Positions 20,872 through 37,401 of a DNA stretch of 64,000 nucleotides are shown one piece after another. Under the pieces are notes generated by a model. That model worked only from the letters and a program-made list of their open reading frames with translations. It was not told the origin of the DNA and made no database searches. The translations under genes and the position numbers were made by a program. Origin of the DNA: Variovorax soli NBRC 106424 (GTDB lineage: Bacteria; Pseudomonadota; Gammaproteobacteria; Burkholderiales; Burkholderiaceae_C); contig NZ_BCUU01000007.1 in assembly GCF_001591385.1 (NCBI RefSeq), positions 30,400-94,399 of the forward strand, given 5' to 3'. Every line of letters begins with the position of its first letter. Positions within the stretch are counted from its first letter, which is position 1.

Positions 20872-21339
20872 ATGAATCGCCTCGCGTCCATCCTGCCGCC
20901 CGCTCAAGTTCTCGTGAGCGTCGATGCAACCAGCAAGAAGCGCGCCTTCGAAGAGGCTGGCCTGCTGTTCGAGAACCTCCACGGCCTGGGCCGTGCCCTG
21001 ATCACCGACAGCCTTTTTGCCCGCGAACGGCTCGGCTCCACCGGCCTCGGCCATGGGGTTGCCATTCCACACGGGCGAATCAAGGGGCTGAAGTCGCCCA
21101 TGGCGGCCGTGTTCCAGCTGGCCCACCCCATCGGTTTCGATGCGCCGGACGAACAGCCCGTGGTGCTGCTCATCTTCCTCCTGGTGCCCGAGGCCGCGAC
21201 CCAGAAGCACCTGGAAATCCTCTCCGAAATCGCCGAACTGCTGTCCGACGCCAATTTGCGCGAGCAGATCAAGTCGAGCAACGATGCGGGGTCGCTGCAC
21301 GCCCTGATCGCGAGCTGGCAGTCGGCTCAGGTGGCGTGA
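20872..21339 (+). CDS. ptsN: nitrogen-regulatory PTS enzyme IIA
   Basis: This 155-residue EIIA-Ntr protein has the phosphorylatable histidine in [12 protein letters not shown] (His67). [20 protein letters not shown] at the N-terminus and [20 protein letters not shown] are typical. It is a phosphate acceptor in the nitrogen PTS and regulates potassium transport and other targets rather than moving sugar. It sits between hpf and hprK, the usual cluster in betaproteobacteria. A weak promoter may lie at 20825-20851 (TTGCTT, 15 bases, CATAAT). Confidence 0.95.
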   Translation: MNRLASILPPAQVLVSVDATSKKRAFEEAGLLFENLHGLGRALITDSLFARERLGSTGLGHGVAIPHGRIKGLKSPMAAVFQLAHPIGFDAPDEQPVVLLIFLLVPEAATQKHLEILSEIAELLSDANLREQIKSSNDAGSLHALIASWQSAQVA

Positions 21340-21376
21340 GCCAACCCACCCTTCATCAAACCACGCGGCCGAGCGC

Positions 21377-22336
21377 ATGAAGCCGACCGTCGTCAGCGCC
21401 GATGCGATGTTCGAGGAGTTCCGCGGCTCGCTCCGGTGGGAGTGGCTGGCGGGGCTGGGCGCATCCGAGCGCCAGTTCGACCCCGAGGTCATCAGCCGCG
21501 CCCAGTCGGCGGCGGACCTGGTGGGCTACCTCAACTACATCCATCCCTACCGGGTGCAGATCCTGGGTGCGCGCGAAATCGCCTACCTGACGCGCGGCAC
21601 GCTGGACGACTGCGCCCGGCGCATCGCGCGCATCGTCACCCTGGAGCCGCCCATGCTGGTGCTGGCCGACGGCCAGGCGGCGCCCGACCTGCTGCTGTCG
21701 ATTTGCGAGCGGGCGCAGCTGCCGCTGTTCGCCACCAAGGAGTCGTCCGCCTTCGTGATCGACGTGCTGCGGGCCTACCTGTCCAAGCACTTTGCCGAGC
21801 GCACCTCGATGCACGGCGTGTTCATGGACATCCTGGGCCTGGGGGTCATGATCACCGGTGAGTCGGGCCTGGGCAAGAGCGAACTCGGCCTGGAGCTCAT
21901 CTCGCGCGGCAACGGCCTGGTGGCCGACGACGCGGTCGACCTGTTCCGCATCAACCAGACCACCATCGAGGGGCGCTGCCCCGACCTGCTGCAGAACCTG
22001 CTCGAAGTGCGGGGCATCGGCCTGCTGGACATCCGCGCCATCTTTGGCGAGACGGCGGTGCGCCGCAAGATGCGGCTCAAGCTCATCGTGCACCTGGTGC
22101 GGCGCGACAGCTTCGAGCGCGACTACGAGCGCATGCCTTCGACGCCGCTCACGCAGGACGTGCTGGGCGTGCCGGTGCGCAAGGTGATCATCCAGGTGGT
22201 CGCCGGCCGCAACATCGCCGTGCTGGTGGAGGCCGCGGTGCGCAACTCCATCCTGCAGCTTCGCGGCATCGATACCTATGCCGACTTCGTCGCCCGTCAT
22301 CACAAGGCGATGGAAGCGAACAGGGAAGAGGACTAG
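21377..22336 (+). CDS. hprK: HPr kinase/phosphorylase
   Basis: This 319-residue bifunctional enzyme phosphorylates and dephosphorylates HPr on serine. An N-terminal domain (to about 130) precedes the kinase core. Walker [15 protein letters not shown] is at 161-174, the catalytic VADDAVD region follows, and the family signature is [18 protein letters not shown] near 212-229. It ends with [14 protein letters not shown]. Its TAG stop shares bases with the fur stop (CTAG at 22333-22336). In proteobacteria it works with the PTS-Ntr proteins; HPr itself is not encoded in this window. Confidence 0.95.
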   Translation: MKPTVVSADAMFEEFRGSLRWEWLAGLGASERQFDPEVISRAQSAADLVGYLNYIHPYRVQILGAREIAYLTRGTLDDCARRIARIVTLEPPMLVLADGQAAPDLLLSICERAQLPLFATKESSAFVIDVLRAYLSKHFAERTSMHGVFMDILGLGVMITGESGLGKSELGLELISRGNGLVADDAVDLFRINQTTIEGRCPDLLQNLLEVRGIGLLDIRAIFGETAVRRKMRLKLIVHLVRRDSFERDYERMPSTPLTQDVLGVPVRKVIIQVVAGRNIAVLVEAAVRNSILQLRGIDTYADFVARHHKAMEANREED

Positions 22337-22752
22337 CGCTTCTTCACGCAGTCGGCGCACAGGCCGTACAGCGACATGGCGTGGTCCTGCAGGGCCCAGC
22401 CCTTGTCCTTGGCCACCATCTGCTGGCGGCGCTCGATCTCGGCGTCGTAGAACTCCTCGACCTTGCCGCAGCCGGTGCACACCAGGTGGTCGTGGTGGGT
22501 GCCCTCGTTGAGTTCGTAGACGGCCTTGCCGCTCTCGAAATGGCTGCGTTCGAGGATGCCGGCCTGCTCGAACTGCGTGAGCACGCGGTAGACGGTGGCC
22601 AGGCCGATGTCGGAATGGTGGTTCAGCAGCACGCGGTAGACGTCTTCCGCCGTCATGTGGCGCTGGTCGCCGCTCTGGAAGATTTCCAGGATCTTCAGGC
22701 GCGGCAGGGTGGCCTTCAGGCCGGTGCTCTTGAGTTCGTCGATCTTGTCCAT
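22333..22752 (-). CDS. fur: ferric uptake regulator
   Basis: This 139-residue metal-responsive repressor has an N-terminal winged helix ([52 protein letters not shown]). The dimer and metal domain has [18 protein letters not shown] and a C-terminal CADC pair. The HHDH cluster and CxxC pairs are the iron and zinc sites. It controls iron uptake genes, probably including the TonB receptor at 49007-51211. The promoter is in the 165-base gap shared with bamE. Its last bases overlap hprK tail to tail. Confidence 0.96.
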   Translation of the reverse strand: MDKIDELKSTGLKATLPRLKILEIFQSGDQRHMTAEDVYRVLLNHHSDIGLATVYRVLTQFEQAGILERSHFESGKAVYELNEGTHHDHLVCTGCGKVEEFYDAEIERRQQMVAKDKGWALQDHAMSLYGLCADCVKKR

Positions 22753-22881
22753 GGTCGGTTTCCTGCGCCGGGCGCGGCAGGCTGCTCGAGCAAACGTGGC
22801 TTTTTGCCGCCTTGCCCGATCCCCCTGCGGTGGAGCGGGCCGGACCGGCCCGGCCCTGGGGGCCCCAAAGGACCCAGCCGC

Positions 22882-22887
22882 TACAAT
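22882..22887 (+). promoter_or_regulatory. -10-like element for bamE
   Basis: TACAAT, five of six matches to the sigma-70 -10 consensus, lies 30 bases before the bamE start in GC-rich surroundings. No good -35 is visible at the right distance. Confidence 0.4.
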
Positions 22888-22917
22888 GGGTCGATCATAT
22901 CGCTTGCCTCTTTTCCC

Positions 22918-23478
22918 ATGCCTGCCATTCACACACGCCGCCCCGGGCTGCTTCTGGTGGCCGTTGCCGGCAGCGTCATCCTCGGTGCATGCAGCAGCAT
23001 CGGCGACAGCACGCGCAGCGCGCTCAATACCGTCACTCCCTACAAGGTCGAAGTCGTCCAGGGCAACTTCGTCTCCAAGGAGCAGGTCGAGGCGCTCAAG
23101 CCCGGCATGACGCGCCAGCAGGTGCGTGAGATCCTGGGAACCTCCCTGCTGAGCGACGTCTTCCATGCCGACCGCTGGGACTATGTCTTCACCATCCGCC
23201 GCCAGGGCGTCGAGGCGCAGCAGCGCCGCCTGACCGTCTTCTTCAAGGGCGAGACGCTCGACCGCTTCGAAGGCGACCCCATGCCCAGCGAGGAAGAATT
23301 CGTTGCGGCCCTCGATACCCGGGCGCGCCATGGCAAGGTGCCCAAGCTGGAAGCCTCGGAAGACGAACTCAAGAAGTTCGATCCGAAAAAGGACGAGAAA
23401 GACACCAAGGACGCCCAGCCGGCGCAGCCCTTGCCGCCGCTGCCGGCCAGCTACCCGCCGCTCGAATCGGGCCGCTGA
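22918..23478 (+). CDS. bamE: outer membrane assembly lipoprotein BamE
   Basis: This 186-residue lipoprotein of the BAM complex helps fold outer-membrane beta-barrels. The lipobox LGAC puts the modified cysteine at residue 25. The SmpA/OmlA domain shows [40 protein letters not shown] and [14 protein letters not shown] Lys/Asp- and Pro-rich tail of about 45 residues extends beyond E. coli BamE (113 residues), as is common in betaproteobacteria. It diverges from fur, a conserved arrangement, and is closed by a terminator. Confidence 0.95.
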   Translation: MPAIHTRRPGLLLVAVAGSVILGACSSIGDSTRSALNTVTPYKVEVVQGNFVSKEQVEALKPGMTRQQVREILGTSLLSDVFHADRWDYVFTIRRQGVEAQQRRLTVFFKGETLDRFEGDPMPSEEEFVAALDTRARHGKVPKLEASEDELKKFDPKKDEKDTKDAQPAQPLPPLPASYPPLESGR

Positions 23479-23497
23479 GCCGGTTCACGAACAATCC

Positions 23498-23525
23498 GGG
23501 GGCTCGCAAAGCCCCCTTCTTCTTT
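23498..23525 (+). terminator. rho-independent terminator after bamE
   Basis: A stem GGGGGCT / AGCCCCC with a CGCAA loop is followed by TTCTTCTTT, 20 bases after the stop. It separates bamE from dapB. Confidence 0.85.
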
Positions 23526-23546
23526 GCACTTCAAGGCTGAACACGC

Positions 23547-24371
23547 GTGACTGCAACCAACTCCTCCCCCGTTCACCGCGTCGCCGTTGCCGGCGCTTCC
23601 GGCCGCATGGGCCACATGCTGATCGAGGCGGTGCAGGCCTCGGGCGACTGCAAGCTCACCGGCGCGCTCGACATCGCCGGCAGCAGCGCGCTGGGCAGCG
23701 ATGCCGCGGCCTGGACCGGCACGCCGGCCGGGGTGGCCATCGTGTCGGACCTGCGCCAGGGCCTGGCGAATTCGCAGGTCCTCATCGATTTCACCCGGCC
23801 CGAAGGCACGCTGGCGCACCTCGCGGTGTGCCGCGAACTGGGCGTGAAGGCCGTCATCGGCACCACCGGCTTCAGCGACGCGCAGAAGGCGCAGATCGCC
23901 GAGTACGCCAAGGACATCGCCATCATGCTGGCGCCCAACATGAGCGTGGGCGTGAACGTGACCTTCAAGCTGCTCGAGATGGCGGCCAAGGCACTGTCCA
24001 CCGGCTACGACATCGAGATCATCGAGGCGCACCACCGCCACAAGGTGGACGCGCCCTCGGGCACGGCGCTCAAGATGGGTGAAGTCATCGCCGATGCGCT
24101 GGGGCGCGACCTCAAGGACTGCGCCGTGTACGCGCGCGAAGGCGTCACCGGCGAGCGCGATCCTTCGTCCATCGGCTTCGCCACCATTCGCGGCGGCGAC
24201 ATCGTGGGCGACCACACGGTGCTGTTCGCCGGCACCGGCGAGCGCATCGAGATCAGCCACAAGTCGTCCAGCCGCGTGAGCTATGCACAGGGCAGCCTGC
24301 GCGCGGTGCGCTTCCTGGCGGGCCAGCAGCGCGGCCTGTTCGACATGTTCGACGTACTGGGCCTGCGTTGA
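23547..24371 (+). CDS. dapB: 4-hydroxy-tetrahydrodipicolinate reductase
   Basis: This 274-residue enzyme of the lysine and diaminopimelate pathway reduces HTPA with NAD(P)H. The N-terminal [17 protein letters not shown] is the dinucleotide-binding loop. [18 protein letters not shown] and the catalytic [20 protein letters not shown] follow. The start is GTG at 23547, which places the glycine motif near residue 13. Its TGA overlaps the TTG start of the next gene, so the downstream ExbB-like gene is probably co-translated. Confidence 0.95.
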   Translation: MTATNSSPVHRVAVAGASGRMGHMLIEAVQASGDCKLTGALDIAGSSALGSDAAAWTGTPAGVAIVSDLRQGLANSQVLIDFTRPEGTLAHLAVCRELGVKAVIGTTGFSDAQKAQIAEYAKDIAIMLAPNMSVGVNVTFKLLEMAAKALSTGYDIEIIEAHHRHKVDAPSGTALKMGEVIADALGRDLKDCAVYAREGVTGERDPSSIGFATIRGGDIVGDHTVLFAGTGERIEISHKSSSRVSYAQGSLRAVRFLAGQQRGLFDMFDVLGLR

Positions 24372-25060
24372 ACGCACTGCAGGCGCTTCTGCTCGAGGGC
24401 GACCCCGTCAGCCGCGCGGTCGCGGCGTTGCTGCTCGCGATGTCCATCGCCAGCTGGGTCGTGATCCTGTGGAAGGCCTGGCTGCTGCGCGGCGGCACCC
24501 GCAGCGTGCTGCGCAGCATTGCCGCCTTCTGGCAGGCGCCCTCGGTGGACGAGGCGGCCGGCCGCCTGGCCGGCTTCGACCGGGCCTTGCTCGTGCTGCC
24601 GGCCGTGCAGGCGCTGCGCCAGCAGCAGGCGGCTTCTTCTTCTTCTTCTTCTTCGCATGGCGGCGCGAGCCTGGCGGCGGGCGGCGATCCGGTGCAGCGC
24701 CTCACCCGCGCCTTGCGCGAGGCCTTGCATGCCGCCTTGCGCCGGCTGCAGGGCGGCCAGATCCTGCTGGCCACGGTGGGAGCCACCGCGCCCTTCGTCG
24801 GCCTGCTGGGCACCGTCTGGGGCATCCACCATGCGCTGGCCAGCATTTCCACGCAGACCGGCGGCTTCACCATCGACAAGGTGGCCGGCCCCGTGGGCGA
24901 GGCGCTGATCATGACGGCCTTCGGCCTGGCGGTCGCCATTCCCGCCGTGCTGGCCTACAACGTGTTCGGCCGCCTGATCGGCCGCATCGAGGCCGAGCTG
25001 GAAGGCTTCGCGCACGACCTGCTGGCGCGCTTTGCCGGCGGCGGGCCATCGGCCGATTAG
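24368..25060 (+). CDS. exbB: MotA/TolQ/ExbB-family proton channel subunit
   Basis: This 230-residue inner-membrane protein begins with TTG overlapping the dapB stop. The first helix ([21 protein letters not shown]) is followed by a cytoplasmic loop. Two further helices are [20 protein letters not shown] with IHHAL, and [17 protein letters not shown]. The [16 protein letters not shown] and [17 protein letters not shown] motifs define the family. With the next gene it makes the proton-driven motor that energises TonB or TolA. The cytoplasmic loop holds a run of seven serines (90-96) encoded by a trinucleotide repeat. ExbB is preferred over TolQ because no tol-pal genes follow, but TolQ is not excluded. 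Confidence 0.85.
   Translation: MNALQALLLEGDPVSRAVAALLLAMSIASWVVILWKAWLLRGGTRSVLRSIAAFWQAPSVDEAAGRLAGFDRALLVLPAVQALRQQQAASSSSSSSHGGASLAAGGDPVQRLTRALREALHAALRRLQGGQILLATVGATAPFVGLLGTVWGIHHALASISTQTGGFTIDKVAGPVGEALIMTAFGLAVAIPAVLAYNVFGRLIGRIEAELEGFAHDLLARFAGGGPSAD
24633..24654 (+). repeat. CTT trinucleotide microsatellite inside exbB
   Basis: Seven CTT units in a row encode serines 90-96 of the ExbB-like protein, mostly as TCT, a codon otherwise rare in this GC-rich DNA. The unit is three bases, so slippage changes length without shifting frame. Confidence 0.9.
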
Positions 25061-25082
25061 CGCGGGCCAAGGGAACGGGCGC

Positions 25083-25559
25083 ATGGCATTCGGCCGCACC
25101 TCGCTGGGCAGTTCCGCCGCCTCGGGTGGCCGGGCACTGGGCGGCGGCGGGCAGCGGCCCCTGTCCGACATCAACGTCACGCCGCTGGTGGACGTGATGC
25201 TGGTGCTGCTGGTGATCTTCATCATCACGGCGCCCCTCATGGCCAGCTCGATCCGCCTGGACCTGCCCAAGACCGATGCCGGCCAGCCGCTGGAGGCGCC
25301 CAAGTTCGTCTCGATCGCGATCGATCCCAAGGGCGCCGTCTTCCTCGACGACGTGCCGGTGAACGAGGAAGAACTGGCCGCCGGGCTCGGCAAGGCTGCG
25401 GCCGCCAGCCGCGACACCGAGGTCCAGTTGCGTGCCGACGAAAGCGTGCCCTACGGCCGCGTGGTCCAGGTCATGGGCGCGGCCAACAAGGCCGGCCTGT
25501 CCCGCATCGGCTTCGTGACGCAGCCCTCCGCTGCCGAACCGGCGCAACCGGCCCGCTGA
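25083..25559 (+). CDS. exbD: ExbD/TolR-family biopolymer transport protein
   Basis: This 158-residue single-pass membrane protein has a short Gly/Ser-rich N-terminus, then LSDINVTPLVDVMLVLLVIF, with the essential membrane aspartate, and a periplasmic domain including DKxxPYGRVVQVMGAANKAG-like sequence near the end. It begins 22 bases after its ExbB partner. An upstream in-frame ATG at 25032 lies inside exbB, and I rejected it because the protein starting at MAFGRTS has the expected length. No tonB or tolA gene follows. Confidence 0.88.
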   Translation: MAFGRTSLGSSAASGGRALGGGGQRPLSDINVTPLVDVMLVLLVIFIITAPLMASSIRLDLPKTDAGQPLEAPKFVSIAIDPKGAVFLDDVPVNEEELAAGLGKAAAASRDTEVQLRADESVPYGRVVQVMGAANKAGLSRIGFVTQPSAAEPAQPAR

Positions 25560-25692
25560 CGGCGTCGGCGCCGCCCCGCGCGTCAGCGGGCGTCGGCCAA
25601 GACCTACCTGCTTCAGCCACCGCGACTGATTCGAATGCGGCGTGCGACGGGGGGACACTGGACGATCCATCCCCAACGACCAGGAGTCCCGC

Positions 25693-26121
25693 ATGGCCAA
25701 ACACAAGCAGGTGCAAGACACTGCACAACATCTCATCGAGCTGGAGCGCAAGTTCTGGCAATCGCTGGTGCGAGAAGACACCGACGCCGCGCTGTCACTG
25801 CTCGACCAGCAGGCGCTCATGGTCAGCTCGCATGGTTCCATGAAGTTCGACCACGCCCAATATCGCCACATGGCCCAGCAGGGCCCGATGGTGCTCAAGG
25901 ATTTCAAGCTCGGCGACATCGACGTGCTGCAGCCCACCGAAGACATGGCGGTGCTGACCTACCGCGTGAAGCAATCCGTGGCGCCGCGCGGCAGCGACGG
26001 CATGGGCAAGATGCAGGAGATGGTCGACAGCTCCACCTGGGTCCGCAAGGAAGACCAGTGGCAGTGCGTCGCGCACACCGAAACGCCGCTGGAGCAGCCG
26101 GCCCAGCAGCGCCACCACTGA
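25693..26121 (+). CDS. NTF2-like/DUF4440-type small protein
   Basis: This 142-residue soluble protein has a helical start (DTAQHLIELERKFWQSLVREDTDAALSLL, shown in parts) and alternating strands (MVLKDFKLGDIDVLQ, MAVLTYRVKQSV, STWVRKEDQWQCVAH). This matches the cone-shaped NTF2/SnoaL fold seen in DUF4440 proteins. It has its own ribosome binding site (CAGGAGTCCCGC). No catalytic residue pattern lets me assign a reaction. It converges on glgP with a 27-base gap. The 133 bases before it hold no gene. Confidence 0.7.
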   Translation: MAKHKQVQDTAQHLIELERKFWQSLVREDTDAALSLLDQQALMVSSHGSMKFDHAQYRHMAQQGPMVLKDFKLGDIDVLQPTEDMAVLTYRVKQSVAPRGSDGMGKMQEMVDSSTWVRKEDQWQCVAHTETPLEQPAQQRHH

Positions 26122-26148
26122 GCGAGCGGGCGCTGGGCGGCCGCTTCT

Positions 26149-28623
<2,475 letters not shown>

Positions 28624-28659
28624 CTTCGATGGCTTTCGCTGAATGGATGGTCGGCGGTA

Positions 28660-30134
28660 TCAGCCGGCGAGTGCCTGGCGGTACACGGCGAGATAGCTTT
28701 GCGCGGCCGTGGCCCAGTCGGCGGGGCGGCGCATGGCATGGGCCCGCACGGCGCGCCAGTCATCCGGCCGGCGATAGAGCGCGAAGGCCCGGCGCTGGGC
28801 GCGCTCGTAGTCGGCGACGGTGAAGTGCTCGAAGCAAAAGCCGGTGGCGGTGCCGTCTTCCAAGTTTTCCAGACTGCTGTCGGTCACCGTGTCGGACAGG
28901 CCCCCGACCCGGTGCACCAGCGGCAGGCTGCCGTATTTCAGGCCGTACATCTGCGTGAGGCCGCAGGGCTCGAAGCGCGAGGGCACCAGCGTGACGTCGC
29001 CGGCGCCGAACAGGCGGTGCGCCAGCGGCTCGCTGTAGCCCAGGGTGACGCTCACGGATTTCGGGGCCGCCTCGGCGCGCTGGCGAAAGGCCGCCTCCAG
29101 GGGCGCGTCGCCGCTGCCCAGCAAGGCCAGCTGCCCGCCTTGCGCCAGCAGCGCATCCAGGCCATCCAGCACCAGTTGCAGGCCCTTCTGCTCGGTGAGC
29201 CGGCTCACCACGACGAACAGCGGGGCATCGGCCTTGCGTGCCAGGCCCAGCTCCTTTTGCAGGAACGCCTTGCAGCCGGCCTTGCCGCCCAGGCGGTCCA
29301 GGTCGAACCGCTCGGGCAGGAGGTGGTCGGTGGCCGGGTTCCAGACCTGGTCGTCCACCGCATTGAGGATGCCTGAGAGAACCCCCGAGCGATGGCGCAG
29401 CAGCCCGTCCAGGCCGAAGCCCTGCTCGGGCGTCTGGATCTCGCGCGCATAGGTGGGGCTGACGGTGGTGATGCGGTCGGCAAACACCAGTCCGCCTTTC
29501 ATGAACGACAGCTGCCCGTGGTATTCGAGACCGTCCAGGCCGTAGGCGGCGGGCGGCAGACCGAGCTCGGGGAAGTGCCGCGGCTCGAACAGGCCCTGGT
29601 AGGCCAGGTTGTGCACCGTGAACACGCTGCCCACGCGCGGCCGCCCGTGGGGCTGCCCGAAGGCCAGGTAGGCCGGTGCCAGCGCCGCGTGCCAGTCGTG
29701 GGCGTGGACGACTTCGGGCTGCCAGTGCGCATCGAGCCCCTGTGCGAGCCGCGCTGCGGCCCAGCCGAGCAAGGCGAAGCGCCGGTGGTTGTCGCCGTAG
29801 GCATGCCGGGCGGCATCTTCGTACGGATTGCCGGGGCGGTCGTACAGGGCGGGCGCATCGATCCAGTACACCGGCAAGTCCGGCGCGCCTTCGGTGTGCA
29901 GGCTGCCCAGCCGCAGGCCGACGCGCTCGCCCCAGGGCGTGTCGAGATCGGCCACCGTCGTGGCATGGCGCACCCCGGCGACGATGGCCGGAAACCCGGG
30001 CAGCAGGGCCCGCACGTCCTGCCCCGCGGCCATCAGGGCCAGGGGCAGGGCGCCGGCGATGTCCGCCAGGCCGCCGGTCTTGAGCAGGGGAAAGATCTCG
30101 GCCGTGACCTGGAGGATCCGCATCGGCTTGTTGT

Positions 30135-30138
<4 letters not shown>
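28660..30138 (-). CDS. glgA: glycogen synthase
   Basis: This 492-residue GT5 glucosyltransferase uses ADP-glucose to extend alpha-1,4 chains. The N-terminal site is [20 protein letters not shown], with the KTGG motif that binds ADP-glucose. [29 protein letters not shown] and [20 protein letters not shown] follow, the last holding the catalytic E-x7-E region. The annotated start is TTG at 30138, overlapping the glgC stop (TTGA); an ATG at 30123 (MRILQVTAE) is an alternative close to the family start. Confidence 0.95.
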
Positions 30139-31430
<1,292 letters not shown>

Positions 31431-31522
31431 CTTGTGCTCCTCCTGATGTGGTCGTGACCGTTGTGCAATGTCCGTTCCCGTTTGTTTGTCTGCACCCTAG
31501 CACTTCGGCGTGCTTTTGGCTC

Positions 31523-33583
<2,061 letters not shown>

Positions 33584-33596
33584 GGCGCCCCGCCGC

Positions 33597-35759
33597 TCAT
33601 GCGAGCACCCACAGCAAGGTGGCCAGCGGCGGCAGCGTCATCACCAGCGAATGGGCCTGCCCCTGCCATGGCACGGCTTCACTGGGCACCACGCCGTTGC
33701 CCACGCCGCTGCCGCCATAGGCCGGGTTGTCGGTGTTGATGATCTCGCGGTAGGCCCCTTCGGCCGGCACGCCCAGGCGGTAGCCGTGGCGCACCACCGG
33801 CGTGAAGTTGCACACCGCCAGCACGAACTGCCCGTTGCGCGCGCGGCGCACGAAGGCGAACACCGAATGGGCCTTGTCGTCGTGCACGATCCATTCGAAG
33901 CCCTGCGGCTCGCAGTCCATCTCGTGCAGGGCCGGGAAGTGGCGGTACACGTTGTTCAGGTCGCGCACCAGGCGCTGGATGCCCTGGTGGGGCGCGTGGT
34001 CGAGCAGGTGCCAGTCCAGGCTGTGGTCGGCATTCCATTCGGCGTACTGCGCGAACTCGCTGCCCATGAACAGCAGCTTCTTGCCCGGGTAGGCCCACAG
34101 GTAGCCGTAGAGATTGCGCAGCCCGGCGAACTTCTGCCATTCGTCGCCGGGCATGCGGCCGATCATCGAGCCCTTGCCGTGCACCACTTCGTCGTGCGAG
34201 AGCGGCAGCACGAAGTTCTCGCTGTGCGCGTACATCAGGCCGAAGGTCACCTGCTGATGATGGTGCGGCCGGTAGACCGGGTCCAGCCCCACGTACGACA
34301 GCGTGTCGTTCATCCAGCCCATGTTCCACTTGAAGTGAAAGCCCAGGCCGCCATGTTCGGGCGGGCGCGTCACGCCGGGAAAGGAGGTGGACTCTTCGGC
34401 CACGGTGAAGGCGCCGGGCCGCTGCACGCCCACCACCTGGTTCATGCGGCGCACGAAATCGATGGCCTCCAGGTTCTCCCGCCCGCCCTGCGCGTTGGGC
34501 ACCCATTGGCCGGCCGGCCGGCTGTAGTCGCGATACAGCATGGACGCCACCGCATCCACCCGCAGGCCGTCCACGCCGTAGCGCTCCAGCCAGTACAGCG
34601 CATTGCCGACCAGGTAGTTGCGCACCTCGGTGCGCGCGTAGTTGAAGATGAGCGTGTTCCAGTCGCGGTGGAAGCCCTCGCGCGGGTCGGCGTATTCGTA
34701 CAGGGCCGTGCCGTCGAACCGGCCCAGCCCGTGCACGTCGGTGGGAAAGTGCGCCGGCACCCAGTCCAGGATCACGCCCAGCCCGGCCGCATGTGCCGCC
34801 TCGACGAAGGCGCGAAAGTCGCCCGGCGTGCCGAAGCGCGAGGTGGGCGCATACAGGCCGATGGGCTGGTAGCCCCATGATCCGTCGAAGGGGTGTTCGC
34901 TCACCGGCAGCAGCTCGATGTGGGTGAAGCCCATGTCCCGGACATAGGGCACCAGGCTGGCGGCCAGGTCGCGGTAGCTGAGCCACTCGTGGCCGTTCTT
35001 GCGCCGCCACGAGCCCAGGTGCACTTCGTAGATGCTGATGGGCGCTTCGCGCGCGTTGGCCTGTGCGCGGCCCGGGGGCAGCGCCACCGGCGGCGGCAGC
35101 GGCTGCACCACGCTGGCCGTTTCGGGGCGCAGGCGGGCGGCGAAGCCGTAGGGGTCGGACTTGCGCAGCAGCTCGCCGCGCGCCGAGAGGATCTCGAACT
35201 CGTAGCTGTCGCCGGGCGCCACGTGGGGCGCGAAGATTTCCCACACGCCGCATTCGCGCCGAAGCCGCATCATGTGGCGGCGCCCGTCCCACTGGTTGAA
35301 GTCGCCCACCACCGACACCCGCCGCGCATGGGGCGCCCAGACGGCGAAGGCCACGCCGTGCACACCGTCCATTTCGCGCAGGTGGGCGCCCAGTTGCTCG
35401 AAGGGGCGCAGGTGCGTGCCTTCGGCCAGCAGCCAGACGTCGGTGTCGCCGAGCACGGGCGGGAAGCGGTACGGATCCTCCAGGTGCGAGGTGTGCGTGC
35501 CCCAGTCCACCTGGAAGCGATAGCCCAGCTGCGCTTCGGCGGCGGGCACCAGGGCGGCGAACAGGTCGGAATCGCCCTGGCGCTCCAGTTGCGCCAGCGG
35601 CCAGCCCGAGCTGGCCTGCACGACCGCGACCGAACGGGCGCCGGGAAGCAGGGCGCGCACCCACAGGCCGTCGCCGCCGCGATGGGGCCCCAGCACGGCG
35701 AAGGGGTCGCCGTGCTCGGCGCGCATCAGGGCGCGGACTTCGGATTCAGGCAGCGGCAT
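33597..35759 (-). CDS. glgB: 1,4-alpha-glucan branching enzyme
   Basis: This 720-residue GH13 enzyme makes alpha-1,6 branches. An N1 domain at 1-110 is followed by CBM48 ([20 protein letters not shown]) and the barrel with [40 protein letters not shown] (nucleophile Asp), [14 protein letters not shown] (acid Glu) and [15 protein letters not shown]. Its C-terminal beta domain ends [15 protein letters not shown]. The ATG at 35759 lies inside the end of the alpha-glucosidase gene (14-base overlap), so translation is coupled. Confidence 0.96.
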   Translation of the reverse strand: MPLPESEVRALMRAEHGDPFAVLGPHRGGDGLWVRALLPGARSVAVVQASSGWPLAQLERQGDSDLFAALVPAAEAQLGYRFQVDWGTHTSHLEDPYRFPPVLGDTDVWLLAEGTHLRPFEQLGAHLREMDGVHGVAFAVWAPHARRVSVVGDFNQWDGRRHMMRLRRECGVWEIFAPHVAPGDSYEFEILSARGELLRKSDPYGFAARLRPETASVVQPLPPPVALPPGRAQANAREAPISIYEVHLGSWRRKNGHEWLSYRDLAASLVPYVRDMGFTHIELLPVSEHPFDGSWGYQPIGLYAPTSRFGTPGDFRAFVEAAHAAGLGVILDWVPAHFPTDVHGLGRFDGTALYEYADPREGFHRDWNTLIFNYARTEVRNYLVGNALYWLERYGVDGLRVDAVASMLYRDYSRPAGQWVPNAQGGRENLEAIDFVRRMNQVVGVQRPGAFTVAEESTSFPGVTRPPEHGGLGFHFKWNMGWMNDTLSYVGLDPVYRPHHHQQVTFGLMYAHSENFVLPLSHDEVVHGKGSMIGRMPGDEWQKFAGLRNLYGYLWAYPGKKLLFMGSEFAQYAEWNADHSLDWHLLDHAPHQGIQRLVRDLNNVYRHFPALHEMDCEPQGFEWIVHDDKAHSVFAFVRRARNGQFVLAVCNFTPVVRHGYRLGVPAEGAYREIINTDNPAYGGSGVGNGVVPSEAVPWQGQAHSLVMTLPPLATLLWVLA

Positions 35760-37401
35760 CGATGGGCACCCCCATGTACACGCCGTACGGCGGCAATTCC
35801 AGCGCCAGGTCGCCGTCCATCCGCGCGCCCAGGAAGGGCGAGCCGGCCAGCGGTACCAGCATCTTGTCCAGGCGCAGCGTGGCGCGCTGGTCCGACAAGT
35901 TGAACACCGCCTGCAAGACCTCGTCGCCGTCGTAGCGCTCCAGGCACAGGAAGGGCTCGGGCGCGTCCAGGAAGCGCAGGTGGCCGCTTTTCAGCAGGGG
36001 CTGCCGGCGCCGCCAGGCCAGCAGCTCGCGGCTGAAGCTGAGCATGGACTGCGGATCCTGCGATTGCCGGTCGACGGCCAGCGGCAGGTGCGGCTCGTAC
36101 AGCGGCAGCCAGGGTTCGATCTGACCGTCGTTGAAGCCGCCGTTGCCCGCCTCGGCCTGCCAGGGCATGGGGGTGCGGGCGCCGTCGCGGCCCTTGAATT
36201 CGGGCCAGAAGGCGCGGCCGTACGGGTCCTGCAGGCGCTCGAAAGGCACTTCGGCTTCGGGCAGGCCCAGTTCCTCGCCCTGGTAGATGCAGGCGCTGCC
36301 GCGCAGCGACAGCAGCAGCGCCAGCCAGAGCTTGTCGCGCCGCACGTCGGCCTGGCCGTTGCCGTTCCAGCGGCTGGACACCCGCGGCACGTCGTGGTTG
36401 GACACCGCCCAGCAGCCCCAGCCGTCGGTGCGCTGCAGGGCGTCGTCCAGCGCCTGCACCTGCCGGCGAAGGTGGCCGGCGCTGTGCTCGGTGGTGAGCA
36501 GGGAAAAGCTGTAGGCCAGGTGTAGGCGCCTGCCCCGCTCGGTGTACTGGGCCATCACGGGCGGCGCGTTCTCGTCGCCCACCTCGCCCAGGCCCACGGC
36601 GCCGTAGGAGTCGAGCAGCGCGCGCAGCCGCTCGAGAAACGCAAGGTTTTCCGGCTGGCTCTTGTCGTACAGGTGCCGCTGCATGGCGTAGGGGTTGTCG
36701 GCGCGCACGGTGCTCACCTCGCCGATGGCCGAGGCCGCGGCCGGCGGGTTGTCGCGCAGGCCGGCGTCGTGAAACTGATGGTTGCAGGCATCGAAGCGGA
36801 AGCCGTCCACGCCCCGTTCGCACCAGAAGCGCACTTCGTCCAGCAGGGCGTCCTGCACCGCCGGGCAGTGGAAGTTGAGGTCGGGCTGCGCCACCAGGAA
36901 GCTGTGCAGGTAGTACTGGCGCCGCCGCGAGTCCCACTGCCAGGCCGACCCGCCGAAGACCGACAGCCAGTTGTTGGGCGGGGTGCCGTCCGGCCTGGGG
37001 TCGGCCCAGACGTACCAGTCGGCGTGCGGCCCTTCGCGGCTCGCGCGGCTGGCGGCGAACCAGGCATGCTGGTCGGAGGTGTGGGAGAGCACCTGGTCGA
37101 TCATGACCTTCAGTCCCAGGGAATGGGCGCGCGCCAGCAGCGCGTCGAAATCCTCCAGGGTGCCGAACATGGGGTCGACCTGGCGGTAGTCGGCCACGTC
37201 GTAGCCGAAATCCTTCATGGGCGAGCGGAAGAAGGGCGAGACCCAGATCGCATCCACCCCCAGGCTGGTTACGTGCTCGAGCCGGGACGTGATGCCCGGC
37301 AGGTCGCCGATGCCGTCGCCGTTGCTGTCCATGAAGCTGCGCGGGTAGATCTGGTAGATCACCGCGCCGCGCCACCAGTCGCTTGCCTTGCCGTTTCTCA
37401 T
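35746..37401 (-). CDS. GH13 alpha-glucosidase
   Basis: This 551-residue glycosidase is related to oligo-alpha-glucosidases and trehalose synthases. [20 protein letters not shown] starts the barrel. [44 protein letters not shown] (nucleophile Asp), [11 protein letters not shown] (acid Glu) and [14 protein letters not shown] hold the catalytic regions. It has no signal peptide, so it acts in the cytosol. I chose the ATG at 37401 because GGGGAGGAGTGCCA precedes it; an ATG at 37635 would add about 78 unrelated residues and overlap the leuS promoter. It heads the glycogen operon and probably trims short malto-oligosaccharides released by glgX; trehalose synthase activity cannot be excluded. Confidence 0.9.
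   Translation of the reverse strand: MRNGKASDWWRGAVIYQIYPRSFMDSNGDGIGDLPGITSRLEHVTSLGVDAIWVSPFFRSPMKDFGYDVADYRQVDPMFGTLEDFDALLARAHSLGLKVMIDQVLSHTSDQHAWFAASRASREGPHADWYVWADPRPDGTPPNNWLSVFGGSAWQWDSRRRQYYLHSFLVAQPDLNFHCPAVQDALLDEVRFWCERGVDGFRFDACNHQFHDAGLRDNPPAAASAIGEVSTVRADNPYAMQRHLYDKSQPENLAFLERLRALLDSYGAVGLGEVGDENAPPVMAQYTERGRRLHLAYSFSLLTTEHSAGHLRRQVQALDDALQRTDGWGCWAVSNHDVPRVSSRWNGNGQADVRRDKLWLALLLSLRGSACIYQGEELGLPEAEVPFERLQDPYGRAFWPEFKGRDGARTPMPWQAEAGNGGFNDGQIEPWLPLYEPHLPLAVDRQSQDPQSMLSFSRELLAWRRRQPLLKSGHLRFLDAPEPFLCLERYDGDEVLQAVFNLSDQRATLRLDKMLVPLAGSPFLGARMDGDLALELPPYGVYMGVPIDAAA

Noticed and set aside
24633..24654. Phase-variable switch in exbB
   Set aside because: The repeat unit is three bases, so slippage cannot shift the reading frame; only length variation is possible.
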